Positions 7,048 to 8,975 of a stretch of DNA of 8,975 nucleotides are shown here, in pieces; positions within the stretch are counted from its first letter, which is position 1, and the number at the start of each line of letters is the position of its first letter. The DNA comes from JAVHYG01 sp040390025 (GTDB lineage Bacteria > Pseudomonadota > Gammaproteobacteria > Diplorickettsiales > Diplorickettsiaceae): contig JAZJZD010000015.1 in the NCBI GenBank assembly GCA_040390025.1, positions 1 through 8,975 on the forward strand, given 5' to 3'. The notes under the pieces were generated by a model, which did no database searches, was not told the DNA's origin, and was given only the letters and a program-made list of their open reading frames with translations. Both the position numbers and the translations under genes were made by a program.

Positions 7048-7899
7048 ATGTGCACCAATAATAGAAGCCAAGCGTTGCAATGTAGAGAACTCTTACAATG
7101 CTATAAAAAAGCACTGGAAAATTATTGTAAAGGAAGCGCAAGGACAGGTTGTTTACCTACTTTTTTTACAAAATTTAGGCATTCTTTTAAAGAGTATCCT
7201 GCATTATATAAATTACGAAAAGCGCTCGAGATTGAGCAGAATATTGATATTGCATTCGCGCTCATTGTGGATCATTTTATTAGTAAAACATCGAATTTTA
7301 ACAATCATTCTTTTAATAATTATTTTATCGATGAGTTGAGAAAATCATTTAAGCAGGTTGATTGGGATTGTTTTACACCAAAAGCTGTAAAAAAATATAC
7401 AGGTCTTCTCTACCGTGGCGATACACGGCATCCTAGTTTAATTTTTGGTTCTGGATTTACGGAAAAATGCTCATCAAATTTTGACTCAGACTATCAGAAA
7501 TATTATAACGAGGTTGGGATATCCGCCAGTAAAGATATCGATGTTGCTGTTAGTTATGCCATTAATAGCAAAGAGGCTATGCTAAAACGCATTCTACGGG
7601 GCCAAATACAGGCACTTACGCCAATAGGTAGTTATGTTTATGTTCTGAACTATCATGGGAGTGACGGTTTTGATCTTTTAAAAACAGGCCAAGCACGTGG
7701 TTTGAATTTTTCTAGTATTTTTCATAGGGATCGTTCTGGCGCCTTAGGCAATAAGGAGGTTAACATAAAAGGTTCTATTGCTAGCAAACACATACTAAGG
7801 GCTTTTGAATTAACAAATGATGGATTTTTAGTGCACGAAAACTCAAACTATATTTCCATGAACCAAGAAAACTCGAGCAATTTATCTTTTAGAAGCTAA
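7048..7899 (+). CDS. Putative mono-ADP-ribosyltransferase of the cholera/pertussis toxin (R-S-E) type, possible secreted effector
   Basis: The 283 residues fall into two parts. Residues 1-115 are helical, with five cysteines before residue 36 and a segment at 22-62 (LENY...FTKFRHSF...LYKLRKALE) like short helical modules in Legionella-type effectors (from memory). Residues 120-255 carry the toxin-like pattern in order: LYRGDTRHPSLIFGSGF (121-137), which parallels the YRxDSRPP...F/GF start of pertussis S1 and cholera A1, with Arg123 as NAD-binding arginine; GISASKD (157-163), the Ser-x-Ser strand; a GSYVYVLNY strand (194-202); and NKEV...GSIASKHI (235-249), matching the catalytic-glutamate loop and the G-I-x-x-x-x-I that follows in those toxins, with Glu237 as catalytic residue. 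There is no signal peptide, so Sec export is unlikely; type IV secretion or an intracellular role would be needed. The start is the first ATG in a frame open only from about 6991. Family assignment is by motif pattern only. Confidence 0.72.
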   Translation: MCTNNRSQALQCRELLQCYKKALENYCKGSARTGCLPTFFTKFRHSFKEYPALYKLRKALEIEQNIDIAFALIVDHFISKTSNFNNHSFNNYFIDELRKSFKQVDWDCFTPKAVKKYTGLLYRGDTRHPSLIFGSGFTEKCSSNFDSDYQKYYNEVGISASKDIDVAVSYAINSKEAMLKRILRGQIQALTPIGSYVYVLNYHGSDGFDLLKTGQARGLNFSSIFHRDRSGALGNKEVNIKGSIASKHILRAFELTNDGFLVHENSNYISMNQENSSNLSFRS

Positions 7900-8094
7900 A
7901 TTTTAAATCTGGCTTCAGTTTTAATAACCTACTGCAAACAACGTAATTTTCGTATATTCTATTTCAGCCTGGTAAAATTCGGGCATACGGCTTTTAGGGT
8001 GTTAGCTTGTGCTTAAATACAGAGTTTGCTGAAAATGCATGGGTGTATTGTGCCAAAAGAAATTGATATTTAGATTAAATAGGTAACGAATTAG
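7900..8094. other. Intergenic region before the methyltransferase gene
   Basis: These 195 AT-rich bases contain no reading frame of note, only frames of 12-15 codons. TATATT at 7953-7958 and TTGATA near 8064 are possible promoter elements but are not well paired. An AGGTAA about 10 nt before the ATG at 8095 is a plausible ribosome-binding site. No hairpin with a T-run follows the ADP-ribosyltransferase-like gene. Confidence 0.4.
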
Positions 8095-8871
8095 ATGAAA
8101 AATTTACCCCATCATAGTGCTAAGCCGTCACACTATAATAAAGAAGTTAAATATTACGATAACTTTAATGAAAAAAACTCTATTTTAATAAATCAGACCA
8201 TAGAAAAAATACTTAAAAAATATAAAGTAAAAACTGTTTTTGATCTGACTTGTGGTACGGGTTCGCAGGTATTTTGGCTTGACAAGCGCGGGTATGAGAT
8301 AGTTGGTGCTGATTTTAATTTAAAAATGCTGAAGATTGCAAAAAGTAAGGCTAAAAAAGGAAAATTAAATATAAAATTCATCCCAGGAGATATGCGTACC
8401 ACTAAGGCAGGTAAATTTGATGCTGTCATTACAATTGCCAATGCAGTAGGGCATCTTACAAAGCATGATTTTAAAAGAACTATGCAAAATATCCGTAAAA
8501 ACCTTAACGATAGCGGACTCTATATATTTGACATATTCAACCTCAGCTATCTGTTGAAAGATAATAACATTACTAAGCTAACGATTGATTGGCAAAAAAA
8601 ATCTGAAAATACTACAGCACGGGAAATTCAGTATAGCACGATAAGCTGCGATGGAATTCTTGCATCTTATGATATTTATCATGAACAAATAGGCTCTAAT
8701 AAAACAAAAATATCAAAAGCCTTTCAAACATTACAGGTTTATAGTGCAAAACAACTTAAGGAGATGCTGCAAAAAAATGGATTTAAGGTATTGCAGCAAT
8801 GTAATATAGACGGTTCTAGATTTTCTGAGGGTAAATCAGATCGCATACTGACAATTGCTCGGAAACAGTAA
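8095..8871 (+). CDS. Class I SAM-dependent methyltransferase, substrate unknown
   Basis: The 258-residue protein has a Rossmann-type methyltransferase fold. Motif I is VFDLTCGTGSQ (48-58), the glycine-rich SAM loop. The acidic end of strand 2 is Asp73 in VGADFN, expected to hold the ribose. GDM (98-100) is the motif that contacts the adenine, and motif IV is FDAVITIANAVGHL (108-121). A long insertion (about 150-212) with several beta strands, then YSAKQLKEMLQKNGFKVL (216-233), the usual final helix and strand, complete the domain. The N-terminal stretch (PSHYNKEVKYYDNFNEKNS) is typical of small-molecule or ubiquinone/glycine-methyltransferase-like enzymes that close over the substrate, but the substrate cannot be inferred. 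The gene is monocistronic-looking, very rich in AAA/AAT codons, and sits between the toxin-like gene and a tRNA, a position often taken by acquired genes. Confidence 0.85.
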   Translation: MKNLPHHSAKPSHYNKEVKYYDNFNEKNSILINQTIEKILKKYKVKTVFDLTCGTGSQVFWLDKRGYEIVGADFNLKMLKIAKSKAKKGKLNIKFIPGDMRTTKAGKFDAVITIANAVGHLTKHDFKRTMQNIRKNLNDSGLYIFDIFNLSYLLKDNNITKLTIDWQKKSENTTAREIQYSTISCDGILASYDIYHEQIGSNKTKISKAFQTLQVYSAKQLKEMLQKNGFKVLQQCNIDGSRFSEGKSDRILTIARKQ

Positions 8872-8891
8872 TAACCAGCCTTTAGTAGGGT

Positions 8892-8918
8892 GATACAACG
8901 GTATCTCCGATGTTTTTT
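8892..8918 (+). terminator. Weak possible terminator after the methyltransferase gene
   Basis: GATAC-aacg-GTATC (8892-8905) is a perfect 5-bp stem with a 4-nt loop, and a run of six T's follows at 8913-8918 after seven intervening bases. An alternative CGG-tatct-CCG stem (8899-8909) is closer to the T-run but only 3 bp. The stems are short, so termination is uncertain. The convergent tRNA gene ends 12 bases further on. Confidence 0.28.
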
Positions 8919-8929
8919 ACTGAAAGTCG

Positions 8930-8975
8930 TGGTCGGGATGAGAGGATTCGAACCTCCGGCCCCTAACTCCCGAAG
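8930..8975 (-). tRNA. tRNA-Pro (anticodon CGG), 3' part only; runs off the window
   Basis: The minus strand reads as tRNA positions 31-76. The anticodon loop TTCGGGA gives anticodon CGG (proline, codon CCG). The anticodon stem's 3' strand is GTTAG and the variable loop is GGGCC. The T-arm is GGAGG-TTCGAAT-CCTCT, the acceptor 3' strand is CATCCCG, then A73 and an encoded CCA. The anticodon loop and T-arm are the same as in E. coli tRNA-Pro (as I recall them), and the G72 pairing to an expected C1 is characteristic of proline tRNAs. The D-arm and 5' acceptor strand lie beyond the window; the 5' acceptor is predicted to be CGGGATG. Confidence 0.95.

Noticed and set aside
8193..8441. An 82-codon minus-strand hydrophobic frame.
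   Set aside because: Antisense to the SAM-binding core of the methyltransferase; the hydrophobicity comes from reading Lys codons on the opposite strand.
1..8975. CRISPR arrays, insertion sequences, transposase or integrase genes, riboswitches.
   Set aside because: No regularly spaced repeats, no transposase or recombinase-like protein, no terminal inverted repeats and no recognisable riboswitch core were seen on either strand.

Overview
The window looks like a piece of an AT-rich gammaproteobacterial chromosome. The lipoprotein-export permease, FabI, uridine kinase and CcmF/G/H proteins all resemble their gammaproteobacterial counterparts closely (compared from memory with E. coli). The AT bias, the many small orphan reading frames and an ADP-ribosyltransferase-like gene without a signal peptide suggest a host-associated member, possibly of the Legionellales (Coxiella/Rickettsiella-like). 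That placement is inference; no rRNA or other strong taxonomic marker is present.

Left part (1-3037, minus strand): a tight housekeeping operon read right to left, udk (uridine kinase), fabI (enoyl-ACP reductase), lolC/E-type permease and lolD (ATPase, cut by the window edge). Genes overlap by 14 nt (udk/fabI) and 8 nt (lolC/lolD), so co-transcription is very likely. A gene-poor spacer (3038-3655) follows. It holds a compact hairpin, a possible 71-codon membrane-protein gene and the leader of the next operon.

Middle (3656-6572, plus strand): ccmF-ccmG-ccmH, the haem-ligation half of the System I cytochrome c maturation pathway. CcmF joins haem to the apocytochrome. CcmG and CcmH keep the apocytochrome CXXCH cysteines reduced. 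The haem-export/chaperone genes ccmABCDE and ccmI are not next to them.

Right part (6573-8975): an accessory-looking stretch. It has a small Ala/Arg-rich gene on the minus strand, and divergent from it a 283-residue protein whose C-terminal half carries the Arg / Ser-x-Ser / x-x-Glu pattern of cholera/pertussis-type mono-ADP-ribosyltransferases. A class I SAM-dependent methyltransferase follows. The window ends inside the 3' half of a tRNA-Pro(CGG) gene on the minus strand, whose 3' end points at these accessory genes, as is common at integration hotspots. The ADP-ribosyltransferase-like gene is the most interesting item: it may encode a host-directed effector of a type normally seen in AB toxins.
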